NCBI RefSeq assembly: GCF_001429025.1
Contig: NZ_LMHT01000022.1
Span: 186,001 to 250,000, forward strand
Length of the DNA: 64,000 bases
DNA from: Phenylobacterium sp. Root700
Lineage (GTDB): Bacteria > Pseudomonadota > Alphaproteobacteria > Caulobacterales > Caulobacteraceae
Reading direction: 5' to 3'
This document shows, one piece after another, positions 1-6,954 of this stretch. A program made the translations under genes and the position numbers. A model generated the notes under the pieces. That model saw only the letters and a program-made list of their open reading frames with translations, was not told the origin of the DNA and ran no database searches. Position 1 is the first letter of the stretch. Each line of letters opens with the position of its first letter.

Positions 1-110
1 AACCGCTCGACCTTGCCGACGACCGGATAGGTGGTTTGCGCATGGGCTATTGCCGGCGGCGCCATGGCGGCGCCGGCGGCCAGCACGGCCCGCCTGGAGA
101 GACTGGTCAT
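1..110 (-). CDS. Tat-exported protein, N-terminus only (possible SMP-30/gluconolactonase family)
   Basis: Only the first 36 codons lie in the window; the rest runs off the left edge. The start ATG is at 108-110, two bases past the stop of the upstream PQQ dehydrogenase gene. The visible sequence begins MTSLSRRAVLAAG, a twin-arginine type signal, and has a plausible cleavage site after AHA, so the product is probably exported folded to the periplasm. The mature start TTYPVVGKVER resembles the beginning of SMP-30/gluconolactonase family proteins, which would fit hydrolysis of a lactone made by the neighbouring dehydrogenase. The family call rests on about ten residues and on context, so it is tentative; the exported nature is much firmer. 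Confidence 0.5.
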   Translation of the reverse strand, partial: MTSLSRRAVLAAGAAMAPPAIAHAQTTYPVVGKVER

Positions 111-112
111 GC

Positions 113-1753
113 CTATTGCTCCGCCTTGATTTGACTGTCGGGCAAGGTGAAGGCGTAGAGCGTGTCCCCTGCCCCCATCAGCAGCCACTGCTTGCCGTCC
201 AGCATGTAGGTCATGGGACCGTTCGATTGGTTGGCCGCGGCCTTGTAGTGCCAGAGGATCTCGCCGTCGTTGGCGCGATAGCCGATGATGTTGCCCTGGT
301 CGTCGCCGGTGAACAGCAGGTTGCTGGCCGTCGAGATCAACCCCGGACCGATGGTGGTGCCGGCCGAGCGGACATTCGGATAGACGTGCTCCCACCGGCG
401 CTTGCCGGTCAGGGGATCGATGGCCATCAGCACCCGCTGCGCCTCGCCGACGCTGGGTCCGCCAGTACCGGCGTAACCGGCCGGGATCGGGCTGGTGTCG
501 AGCTTGTAGTAGAGCGTCATCCCCCGGATCGTGTTCACGTAGAACAGGCCAGTGGTCTCGCTGAAGGTCGGATTGTACCAGTTGGTCGGGTTGTTATTGC
601 TGATCGAACCCTCGACCTTCGGGTCGTTGTCACGGTCCGAGATCGGCTCTCCAGTGACCTCGTTGCGCCCCTTCACCCACTTGATATCGTCGATATAGGG
701 CTGCGAGACGAGATACTTCCCGGTCTCCCGGTCGACGGTGACGAACCAGCCGGAGCGGGCGGCGAAGGACATCAGCTTGCGCGGCTTGCCGTCGATCACC
801 CGGTCGAACAGCACCGGCACCTGGGTGTTGTCGAAGTCGTGGGTGTCGTGCGGCATCGGCTGGAAATGCCACTTCAGCTTACCGGTTTCGACGTCCAACG
901 CGATGATGGTGGCGGTGTAGAGGTTGTCGCCCAGCCGCCCTTGGCCGGCATAGACCGGGTTGGCGTTGCCGGTGCCCCAATAGATCATCTTCAGCTCGGG
1001 ATCGTAGGATCCCGGCATCCAGGTGCCGCCGCCGCCGCGCATCGAGGCCGCGACGTTGGGCCAGGTCTCGATCCCCGACTCGCCCTCGCCCGGCGTGGTC
1101 CAGAATTTCCATTGCTCGGCCCCGGTTTCCGGGTCCAGGGCCATCAGGAAGCCGCGGATATCCATGGCGTCGCCGCCGACCCCGACCAGCACATGGTTTC
1201 CGGCGATGATCGGGGCGGAGGTGGAGAAGTACTGCTCGCGGGCGTTGGCGATCTCCTTGCGCCAACGCTCTTTGCCGGTCGAGGCGTCCAGGCAGATGAC
1301 CCAGTTGTCCGGGCCCAGGAAATAGATCCAGTTCTTGTACATCCCGACGCCGCGATTGCCGACGAGATGGCCGCCCTTGTCGACCCAGGTGTACTGCCAG
1401 AGCCGCTCGCCGGTCCGCGCATCCAGGGCGTAGACCAGGTTCGGCAGGGTCACATAGAGCACCCCGTTGACCATCAGCGGCGTGCCCTTGAGCACGGGCA
1501 CAGGCGAGCCGCGTTGCGGCCCCACGTCGCTGAACTTGGCGGTCCAGGCCGGGGCCAGGGTGTCGACGTTCTTCTCGTCGATCTGGGTCAAGGGCGAGAA
1601 CCGGCGGCCGGTATAGTCGCCGTGATGGGTGGGCCAGACGTCGACGGGCGGCTTGCCCAGGGTCGACATGTCCAAGGTGTTGGCGGCGAGCGGCGTGGCG
1701 CTCAGCAGCACGGCGAGCGCGCAGGCGCCCAGGGCGGCGAGTTTCGCGCTCAC
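113..1753 (-). CDS. PQQ-dependent quinoprotein dehydrogenase (periplasmic alcohol/sugar dehydrogenase type)
   Basis: This 546-residue protein has a signal peptide (about residues 1-24) and the repeated tryptophan-docking blades of a PQQ eight-bladed propeller, for example ALDARTGERLWQY, CLDASTGKERWRKE, ALDPETGAEQWKF and ALDVETGKLKWHF. The segment PHDTHDFDNTQ matches the catalytic Asp region of PQQ alcohol dehydrogenases. It lacks a fused C-terminal heme domain, so electrons should pass to a separate cytochrome, which the upstream gene supplies. I do not see the adjacent Cys-Cys pair of methanol dehydrogenases, so the substrate is probably a larger alcohol or aldose. The start is GTG, overlapping the cytochrome stop as GTGA, which implies translational coupling. 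Substrate unknown. Confidence 0.85.
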   Translation of the reverse strand: MSAKLAALGACALAVLLSATPLAANTLDMSTLGKPPVDVWPTHHGDYTGRRFSPLTQIDEKNVDTLAPAWTAKFSDVGPQRGSPVPVLKGTPLMVNGVLYVTLPNLVYALDARTGERLWQYTWVDKGGHLVGNRGVGMYKNWIYFLGPDNWVICLDASTGKERWRKEIANAREQYFSTSAPIIAGNHVLVGVGGDAMDIRGFLMALDPETGAEQWKFWTTPGEGESGIETWPNVAASMRGGGGTWMPGSYDPELKMIYWGTGNANPVYAGQGRLGDNLYTATIIALDVETGKLKWHFQPMPHDTHDFDNTQVPVLFDRVIDGKPRKLMSFAARSGWFVTVDRETGKYLVSQPYIDDIKWVKGRNEVTGEPISDRDNDPKVEGSISNNNPTNWYNPTFSETTGLFYVNTIRGMTLYYKLDTSPIPAGYAGTGGPSVGEAQRVLMAIDPLTGKRRWEHVYPNVRSAGTTIGPGLISTASNLLFTGDDQGNIIGYRANDGEILWHYKAAANQSNGPMTYMLDGKQWLLMGAGDTLYAFTLPDSQIKAEQ

Positions 1754-2607
1754 TTCAGCGTCTCCAGATAGGTCGTGACGTTGCTCATGTCCTGGTCCTT
1801 CAGCGTCCGGGCCAGTTCGCGGTGGGCGGCCAGCGGGTCCTTGATCTCGACCTTGACGGCCTTGGTCCGGGCGAACGGCCGCACCGCGCCGGCTGCATCC
1901 ACGATCACGATGCGGAAGTCGTCGACCTGCCTGACACGGCCCTCGAACCTGCCCTGCGGCGAGGTCACCACCGCCTGGAAGGCGCGCGGGCCATCGGCCG
2001 GATCACGGGGCGGGAAGATCCAGTTTCGCTGCAGGTCGAGCGGCCGGTACTTGGCGCCGATCCCCTTCAGGTCACCGGTCACGGAATGGCAAGTGGTGCA
2101 GTTCCTCTGGACGAAAGCCGCGCCCTTCTTCTTGTCGCCAACCAGGATGTTGTTGGTGTTCTCGTAGGTGCCGCGGTTGGCGACGCTCTCCACCTCGTGG
2201 TGCAGATACTCGGTGACGTCGGTCAGATCGCGATCGCTGAGCGTGCCGAAGCTCGGCATGCCGCGCTCCGGGCGGCCGGTCTTGAGGAACGGCGTGAGCT
2301 TCTCGCCGTGATCGTCGTCCAGCACCACCGACGAATGGATGAGGCTTGGTCCCATCCCGCCACGAGCGGTCGCGCCATGGCAGGCCGCGCATTGCGCTTC
2401 GTACAAGGGTTTCCCACGGGCGGCCGCCACGGCGTCGGGCTCGACGCCCAGGCCCAGGAACTCCCGGGTGGACTGGGCCCGCCCCGCGGCCCCGCCGCCG
2501 CGCCCGCCCTGCGCCGCCGCACCTTCCGGCGGCGGTGGAGGATCAGCGGCCCACGCCGCTCCCGCCGCCATGAGTAGCCCGGCGGACAGCAAAAGGAGAC
2601 GGCGCAT
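1750..2607 (-). CDS. Periplasmic diheme cytochrome c, electron acceptor for the PQQ dehydrogenase
   Basis: This 285-residue protein has a signal peptide (cleavage near AWA-AD, residue 20) and a proline/glycine-rich linker. It carries two heme c sites: CAACH at residues 73-77 and CTTCH at 170-174. A Met in the GMPSF segment (about residue 117) is a likely axial ligand of the first heme. The C-terminal 90 residues form an extra beta-rich domain and end in the usual cytochrome helix (DMSNVTTYLETLK). It is first in a minus-strand operon with the PQQ dehydrogenase and a Tat-exported protein, so it most likely carries electrons from PQQ to the respiratory chain. ATG start at 2607; a palindrome 22-39 bp upstream may be an operator. 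Confidence 0.85.
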   Translation of the reverse strand: MRRLLLLSAGLLMAAGAAWAADPPPPPEGAAAQGGRGGGAAGRAQSTREFLGLGVEPDAVAAARGKPLYEAQCAACHGATARGGMGPSLIHSSVVLDDDHGEKLTPFLKTGRPERGMPSFGTLSDRDLTDVTEYLHHEVESVANRGTYENTNNILVGDKKKGAAFVQRNCTTCHSVTGDLKGIGAKYRPLDLQRNWIFPPRDPADGPRAFQAVVTSPQGRFEGRVRQVDDFRIVIVDAAGAVRPFARTKAVKVEIKDPLAAHRELARTLKDQDMSNVTTYLETLK

Positions 2608-2628
2608 GCGGTGCTCTATGGCTATATT

Positions 2629-2646
2629 GAACTTTGTATACAGTTC
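2629..2646. promoter_or_regulatory. Operator-like palindrome upstream of the cytochrome c / PQQ dehydrogenase operon
   Basis: The 18-bp sequence GAACTTTGTATACAGTTC is a near-perfect inverted repeat (GAACT...AGTTC around a GTATAC core). The TTGTATACAg core resembles operators of FadR-subfamily GntR regulators. It lies just ahead of the cytochrome c start at 2607. No GntR gene is in the window, so the regulator would be unlinked or beyond the left edge. The GntR assignment is inference. Confidence 0.4.
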
Positions 2647-2844
2647 GTCCGTCTAACCCCTTCAAGTCAAGGCCGATTTCTGAACGCCCCACGCCGCCCT
2701 CAGGCCCCGCACCGCCCCAGCCTTGAGATGACGCGCCAAAGCCTCTGTAATCCCGCCCCTTCCAGCTGATGCTAGGGAAAGTCGCCATCCAGCTTCGAAC
2801 CGATGGATCGCACCTGCTAGGCTGCGGCGGAGATAGGGAAACCC

Positions 2845-3594
2845 ATGATGAGTCGTCTTCCAACCGCCCTTGGGGCTCTCCTGGCCGTCGCGATCTCGGG
2901 GGCCGCCCAGGCCGAGCCGACGCAGATCGTCGTGCGCGCGATCAGCAAGGACGCCAAGTTCATCGGCGACAGCATGGGCGGGGCTCGCGTGACCCTGACC
3001 GACGCCCGGAGCGGCCGCGAACTGGCCTCGGGCCTCATCAGCGGCGGAACCGGCGACACCGGGCGGATCATCGTCGCTCCCCGCGTGCGCGGCGCGGCGC
3101 TGTCGACGCCCGAGGCCGCCGCGTTCCGCGCCACTCTCGACCTTGACCACCCGACCCTGGTCAAGGCGCAGGCTGTCGGTCCGCTCGGCAAGCCCGGTGC
3201 CCAAATCACCGTCACCTCGATGATGTGGCTGCTGCCCGGCCAGCCCGTGGCCGGTGACGGCTGGCTGCTGGAGTTTCCCGGCCTGGTGGTGGAACCGACC
3301 TGGACCAGCCAGGGCAACGGCCTGCGGATCGACGCCAAGGTCACCTTGATGTGCGGCTGCCCGATCGAACCTGGCGGCCACTGGGACGCGGCGAAATACG
3401 ACGTGCGCGCGACCCTGCTGGACGGCGACAAGACCGTGGCTGCAACCAAGCTCTCCTACGCCGGAAAGCCTTCGACCTTCGCCGGCGACCTGCCCAAGCC
3501 GAAGGCTGGCGCCTATCGGCTGCTGGTCACCGCGACCAACGCCGACACCGGCAATACCGGCGTCGTCGAGCAGTCCCTGAGCCTCGCTCGATGA
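2845..3594 (+). CDS. Secreted protein of unknown function with a CGCPI motif
   Basis: This 249-residue protein has a clear signal peptide (cleavage near AQA-EP, residue 23). The mature part is predicted to be beta-rich: an N-terminal half with alternating strands and a C-terminal half that reads like an immunoglobulin-type domain (KYDVRATLLDG, GAYRLLVTATNADTG). Between them sits VTLMCGCPIEPGGHWDA, with two cysteines spaced CxC next to Met and His, which could bind a metal such as copper or form a disulfide. The start ATGATG is preceded by a purine-rich GGAGATAGGG. It stands alone, divergent from the cytochrome operon. I do not recognise the family; metal binding is only a possibility raised by the motif. 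Confidence 0.7.
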   Translation: MMSRLPTALGALLAVAISGAAQAEPTQIVVRAISKDAKFIGDSMGGARVTLTDARSGRELASGLISGGTGDTGRIIVAPRVRGAALSTPEAAAFRATLDLDHPTLVKAQAVGPLGKPGAQITVTSMMWLLPGQPVAGDGWLLEFPGLVVEPTWTSQGNGLRIDAKVTLMCGCPIEPGGHWDAAKYDVRATLLDGDKTVAATKLSYAGKPSTFAGDLPKPKAGAYRLLVTATNADTGNTGVVEQSLSLAR

Positions 3595-3707
3595 AAAATC
3601 ACCATAGGGCGTAACGCTTCACCAACCTTGGTCGGTCACGTTGGCCTCGGGAAGACGCCCTGCGAACGCACCGCTACGCCTTCGCTCCCTTGGAACCGAG
3701 GCTCGTC

Positions 3708-4535
3708 ATGTCGCTGAACAGCGTCAATACGAACACGGGCGCGATGATCGCGCTCCAGAGCCTCAACGCGATCAATAACGAGTACGCCCAGGTTCAACGT
3801 CGGATCTCGACGGGCCTGAAGATCGCCAGCGCCAAGGACAACCCCGCGATCTGGGCCATCGCCCAGAACATGCGCGGCGAATCCAAATCCCTCGACGCTG
3901 TAATGAGCTCGCTGCAACGCGGCCAATCCGTCGTCGACACCGCCCTGACGGCCGGCGAGTCGATCTCCGACATCCTGTCTCAGATGAAGGAAAAGGCCCT
4001 GGCCGCCACGGAGGATGGCCTCAGCACCGCGACCCGCCAAGCGCTCAGCGACGAGTATGTCGCGCTGCGCAAGATGATCAACACCGTGGCCGCCAACGCC
4101 AGTTTCGACGGCGTGAACCTGATTTCAGCGGGCTCGACCGGCAATATCCGCGCGCTGGCCGATACGCGGGCCAATTCCTCCATCGACGTCGACCACATCG
4201 ACCTCTCGACCACCGGCACGGCGATCTCCTCGACCCTGACCGGGTTGATGGGCGGGGTCGCCACCGCCGACATCGACGCCATCGACGCCGCGATCCAGAA
4301 GGTCTCCTCGGCGCTCTCGAAGTTCGGCGTCGGGGCCAAGTCGCTGGACCGGCACCTGGATATGATCTCCAAGCGCCAGGACACCATCGACGCCGGCATC
4401 GGTAATCTGGTCGACGCCGATCTCGCCAAGGAGAGCGCCCGGCTGAAGTCGCTCGAGGTCAAGCAGCAGTTGGCGATCCAGGCGTTGCGGATCGCCAACC
4501 AGACCCCGTCCCTGCTGCTCTCCCTGTTCCGCTAG
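3708..4535 (+). CDS. Flagellin (FljJ/FljK-like), orphan copy
   Basis: This 275-residue flagellin has the conserved N-terminal coiled-coil domain (NSVNTNTGAMIALQSLN, then RRISTGLKIASAKDNPA) and C-terminal domain (AKESARLKSLEVKQQLAIQALRIANQ), with a very short central region typical of Caulobacter-type flagellins. The product is exported by the flagellar type III system and polymerises into the filament. I chose the ATG at 3708 because GAGG at 3698-3701 is well spaced and MSLNSVNTN is the usual flagellin beginning; an ATG at 3690 would add six atypical residues. No other flagellar gene is nearby, so this is an orphan flagellin. Its stop is 3 bp from the convergent TonB receptor gene. Confidence 0.92.
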   Translation: MSLNSVNTNTGAMIALQSLNAINNEYAQVQRRISTGLKIASAKDNPAIWAIAQNMRGESKSLDAVMSSLQRGQSVVDTALTAGESISDILSQMKEKALAATEDGLSTATRQALSDEYVALRKMINTVAANASFDGVNLISAGSTGNIRALADTRANSSIDVDHIDLSTTGTAISSTLTGLMGGVATADIDAIDAAIQKVSSALSKFGVGAKSLDRHLDMISKRQDTIDAGIGNLVDADLAKESARLKSLEVKQQLAIQALRIANQTPSLLLSLFR

Positions 4536-4538
4536 GCC

Positions 4539-6776
4539 CTACCAGCTCTTGCTGATCGAGACCCCGTAGGTGCGCGGCGCATTGTATGTGCGGAACCCGA
4601 CACCCAGCGCGCCGTTGTTCACGCCCTGGACCAGGTGCTGCTCGTCGCCAAGGTTTTTGCCCCAGACCGCAAGCTCCCATCCCTGCTCGTTCGCCAGCAA
4701 TGCGACGCGCCCGTCCCAGCTCCAGTAGCTGTCCTGCCGGAGCAGCGGATCGTTGAGCGCATCCTTGAAGAGGCCGTCGGAATAGCGCGTCCCGCCTTGG
4801 AGACGGAGGGTCCAGGCGTCGTTCAGCCGTGCGTCGTACTGGGCCGAGGCGTTGAAGGTCACCTCCGGGGCGTTGGGCAGCTTGTTGCCCGCGGGCACGA
4901 CGCCCGCCGAGGCCGCAAACGCCCCAAGCTCGGTATGCAACAGGCCAAGCCCGGCCTGTAGCGTCAGCCCGTCGACAGCCGCCGGCCGCCAGGACACGTC
5001 CAGATCGGCGCCATAGAGCTCGGCCTCGCCCACATTGCCCAGCCGCTGGATCGGCAGCGCGCCGGAGGTGTCGCGAATGAAGGTCTGGATGTCGCTGTAG
5101 TCGTAATAGAAGACGCTGGCCGAGAGCTGCAGGCCGGCGCCTGGGATCCGCGTTTTCCACCCGGCCTCGAAGGCCAGCAGCGTTTCAGGATCGTAGGGCT
5201 CGAGCTGGGCGCTGCTGGTGGCCACGCCGGAGAAGAAGCCCCCCGACTTCACCCCTTGCGAGGCGCTGGCGTACAACAGGGTCAGCGGGTTGAGCTTCCA
5301 GTTCAAGCCCAGCTTCCAGGACCAGTTGGTGTCCTTGATCTTGGCGTCGACCGAGGCGATGCGGATCGGCGGAGAGCCGCACGGCGCGCCGGTCAGGGCG
5401 CTGCCAGGGCAGACGAGCGCAAGGTCGTCGGTGCCGCCGACATCGGTCTTCTCTTCCCAGGTATAACGCAGGCCGGTGATCAGGCTAAGCTGCTCACCCA
5501 GCTTCCATTCGCCATTGGCGAACATCGCCGCCGACTTGGTCTTCTGGTCGGCGAAGCTGAGGGTTTCGGTGTTGAAGAGGTCGTCGAGGAAGCCCGGATT
5601 GTACACCCGCACCCGATCGGTGGAGTAGAACCCGCCGACCAGCCACTCCAGCCGCTCGGTCGACCCGGCCAGGCGCAGCTCCTCGGAGAGCTGATGGATC
5701 TTGTCTGTCTGGATGAAGTCGGTCTGGCGCAGCGGCGTGGCGTCGGTGTCGATATAGAAGCTGCGTTGGAAATTGGCGTAGCCGGTGACCGAGGTCAGGG
5801 TCGCCCAGCCCATGCGGTAGTCGACCTTCAGCGCCGTGCCGACCTGGTCGATATTGTAGAAGTGGCCGCCCGACCAATCGCCCTTAAAGGGATCGCCGTC
5901 GCGGTCGCTGTAGCCGAAGAAGTCCGTGCAGGCCGGTTGGCCGGGACAGGCGACGCCAGGCGCCGAGGGGGATGGAAGCACCCCGAAGAACTCACCCTGC
6001 CCCAACTCCGAGCGGGACCGCTGTCCCTCGACCTTCAGATTGACGTCGAGATCGTCGTTCGGGGTCCAGCGCGCCTGGACACGTCCCAGCCACAGGTCGC
6101 GGCGGCCGATGTCCGAGGCGATCTTGCGATTGTACCAATAGCCCTCGTCCTGCTGGATGGTCTTGCCGGCGAAGCGCAGCGCGAAGGTGTCGCTGAGCGG
6201 CAGGTTGACCATGCCTTCCAGGTCATAGGCCTTGAAGTTGCCGTAGCTCCCGGCCGCCCGGGCGCTGAAGCCCGAGGTCGAGGGCTTGGCGGTGATGATG
6301 TTGAGCGCCCCGGCGGTGGAGTTGCGCCCGTAGAGGGTGCCCTGCGGTCCCTTCAGCAGCTCGACCCGCTCCAGGTCGAAGAGGTCGAAGCTCATCTGCG
6401 CCAGCGAGGCCAGATAGACCTCGTCGACATAGACGCCGGCGCTGGGATTGTTGGTCGAGGAGAAATCGTCCAGGCCGACGCCGCGGATCGTCAAGATCGG
6501 CATGGCCCCCGGCACCTGCTCCTTGATGTCGAGGTTGGAGGAGAAGGTCGCCAGATCCCGGACCTGCTCGATACGGCGGCTGGCCAGTTCGCCGGCGCTC
6601 ACCACATCGAGGGTCCCGCCGACATCGAGCACGTCCTGCGCCCGCTTCTGGGCGGTGACCGTGACCTCCTCGACCAATGCGGCTTCCTGCGCCGCCGCCG
6701 GCGCGCCGATCAACAGCGCTACGCCGAACACCGTGGACGACAACAGAGCCGCTCGGCTCACATGATGATGCTTCAT
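4539..6776 (-). CDS. TonB-dependent outer-membrane receptor
   Basis: The 745-residue product is an outer-membrane active-transport receptor. It has a signal peptide (cleavage near AAAQ-E), a TonB-box-like EEVTVTAQKRAQDVLDV, a plug domain (LTIRGVGLDDF, GVYVDEVYLASLAQ, ERVELLKGPQGTLYGRNSTAGALNI) and a 22-stranded type barrel ending in an aromatic residue (ISKSW). The start at 6776 is preferred because GGGAGGAGCGGGA precedes it; upstream in-frame codons add a non-signal extension. It is divergent from a double-TetR regulator followed by a hydrolase and a flavin monooxygenase, so it probably imports the compound they process. It resembles the large class of sphingomonad/caulobacter receptors for carbohydrates, aromatics or steroids; the ligand cannot be read from sequence. 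Confidence 0.93.
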   Translation of the reverse strand: MKHHHVSRAALLSSTVFGVALLIGAPAAAQEAALVEEVTVTAQKRAQDVLDVGGTLDVVSAGELASRRIEQVRDLATFSSNLDIKEQVPGAMPILTIRGVGLDDFSSTNNPSAGVYVDEVYLASLAQMSFDLFDLERVELLKGPQGTLYGRNSTAGALNIITAKPSTSGFSARAAGSYGNFKAYDLEGMVNLPLSDTFALRFAGKTIQQDEGYWYNRKIASDIGRRDLWLGRVQARWTPNDDLDVNLKVEGQRSRSELGQGEFFGVLPSPSAPGVACPGQPACTDFFGYSDRDGDPFKGDWSGGHFYNIDQVGTALKVDYRMGWATLTSVTGYANFQRSFYIDTDATPLRQTDFIQTDKIHQLSEELRLAGSTERLEWLVGGFYSTDRVRVYNPGFLDDLFNTETLSFADQKTKSAAMFANGEWKLGEQLSLITGLRYTWEEKTDVGGTDDLALVCPGSALTGAPCGSPPIRIASVDAKIKDTNWSWKLGLNWKLNPLTLLYASASQGVKSGGFFSGVATSSAQLEPYDPETLLAFEAGWKTRIPGAGLQLSASVFYYDYSDIQTFIRDTSGALPIQRLGNVGEAELYGADLDVSWRPAAVDGLTLQAGLGLLHTELGAFAASAGVVPAGNKLPNAPEVTFNASAQYDARLNDAWTLRLQGGTRYSDGLFKDALNDPLLRQDSYWSWDGRVALLANEQGWELAVWGKNLGDEQHLVQGVNNGALGVGFRTYNAPRTYGVSISKSW

Positions 6777-6844
6777 TCCCGCTCCTCCCTCGTTGCTTTC
6801 CCCGCTTGTCCAGACCGCGCCGCGGCCGTCGCCAGAGAAATTTG

Positions 6845-6867
6845 ACATCGAAGTATGGGTGGATATC
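6845..6867. promoter_or_regulatory. Operator-like repeat, copy 1, in the receptor/regulator divergent region
   Basis: The pattern is ACATC-N3-GTATG-N4-GATATC. It shares these three blocks with a second copy at 6900-6923, 55 bp away. The first two blocks form an imperfect inverted repeat (CAT...ATG). It lies between the receptor start (6776) and the regulator start (6955), the classic place for an autoregulatory TetR-type operator. Confidence 0.45.
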
Positions 6868-6885
6868 GGCACGTTGGGATTTTGT

Positions 6886-6891
6886 TGTCAA
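6886..6891 (-). promoter_or_regulatory. Candidate -35 element of the TonB receptor promoter
   Basis: A perfect TTGACA is present on the minus strand 110 bp upstream of the receptor start, between the two operator-like repeats. A weak -10 (CGATAT, 17-bp spacing, 6863-6868) would overlap operator copy 1, which would allow repression by occlusion. The -10 is poor, so the assignment is tentative. Confidence 0.3.
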
Positions 6892-6899
6892 TAAATTCC

Positions 6900-6923
6900 A
6901 CATCTGCGTATGTGTTCGATATC
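6900..6923. promoter_or_regulatory. Operator-like repeat, copy 2, in the receptor/regulator divergent region
   Basis: The pattern is ACATC-N3-GTATG-N5-GATATC, matching copy 1 at 6845-6867. Here the first part is a perfect short palindrome, CACAT-N6-ATGTG (6899-6914), of the size bound by TetR dimers. It lies 31 bp ahead of the double-TetR gene. Confidence 0.45.
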
Positions 6924-6954
6924 TTGCGTCAAGAAACGCGAGCAGACGGGAATC

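Noticed and set aside
50-1771. A 573-codon plus-strand open frame opposite the PQQ dehydrogenase gene
   Set aside because: It is antisense to a well-supported quinoprotein gene; its composition (Arg, Gly, Asp, Val, His rich, no domains) is the usual mirror of GC-rich coding DNA.
3595-3707. Sigma54 -24/-12 promoter for the flagellin
   Set aside because: Several GG doublets are present, but none has GC at the required 10-bp spacing.
5256-6845. A 529-codon plus-strand open frame opposite the TonB receptor
   Set aside because: It shows no motif or ribosome site and mirrors the receptor's codon pattern.
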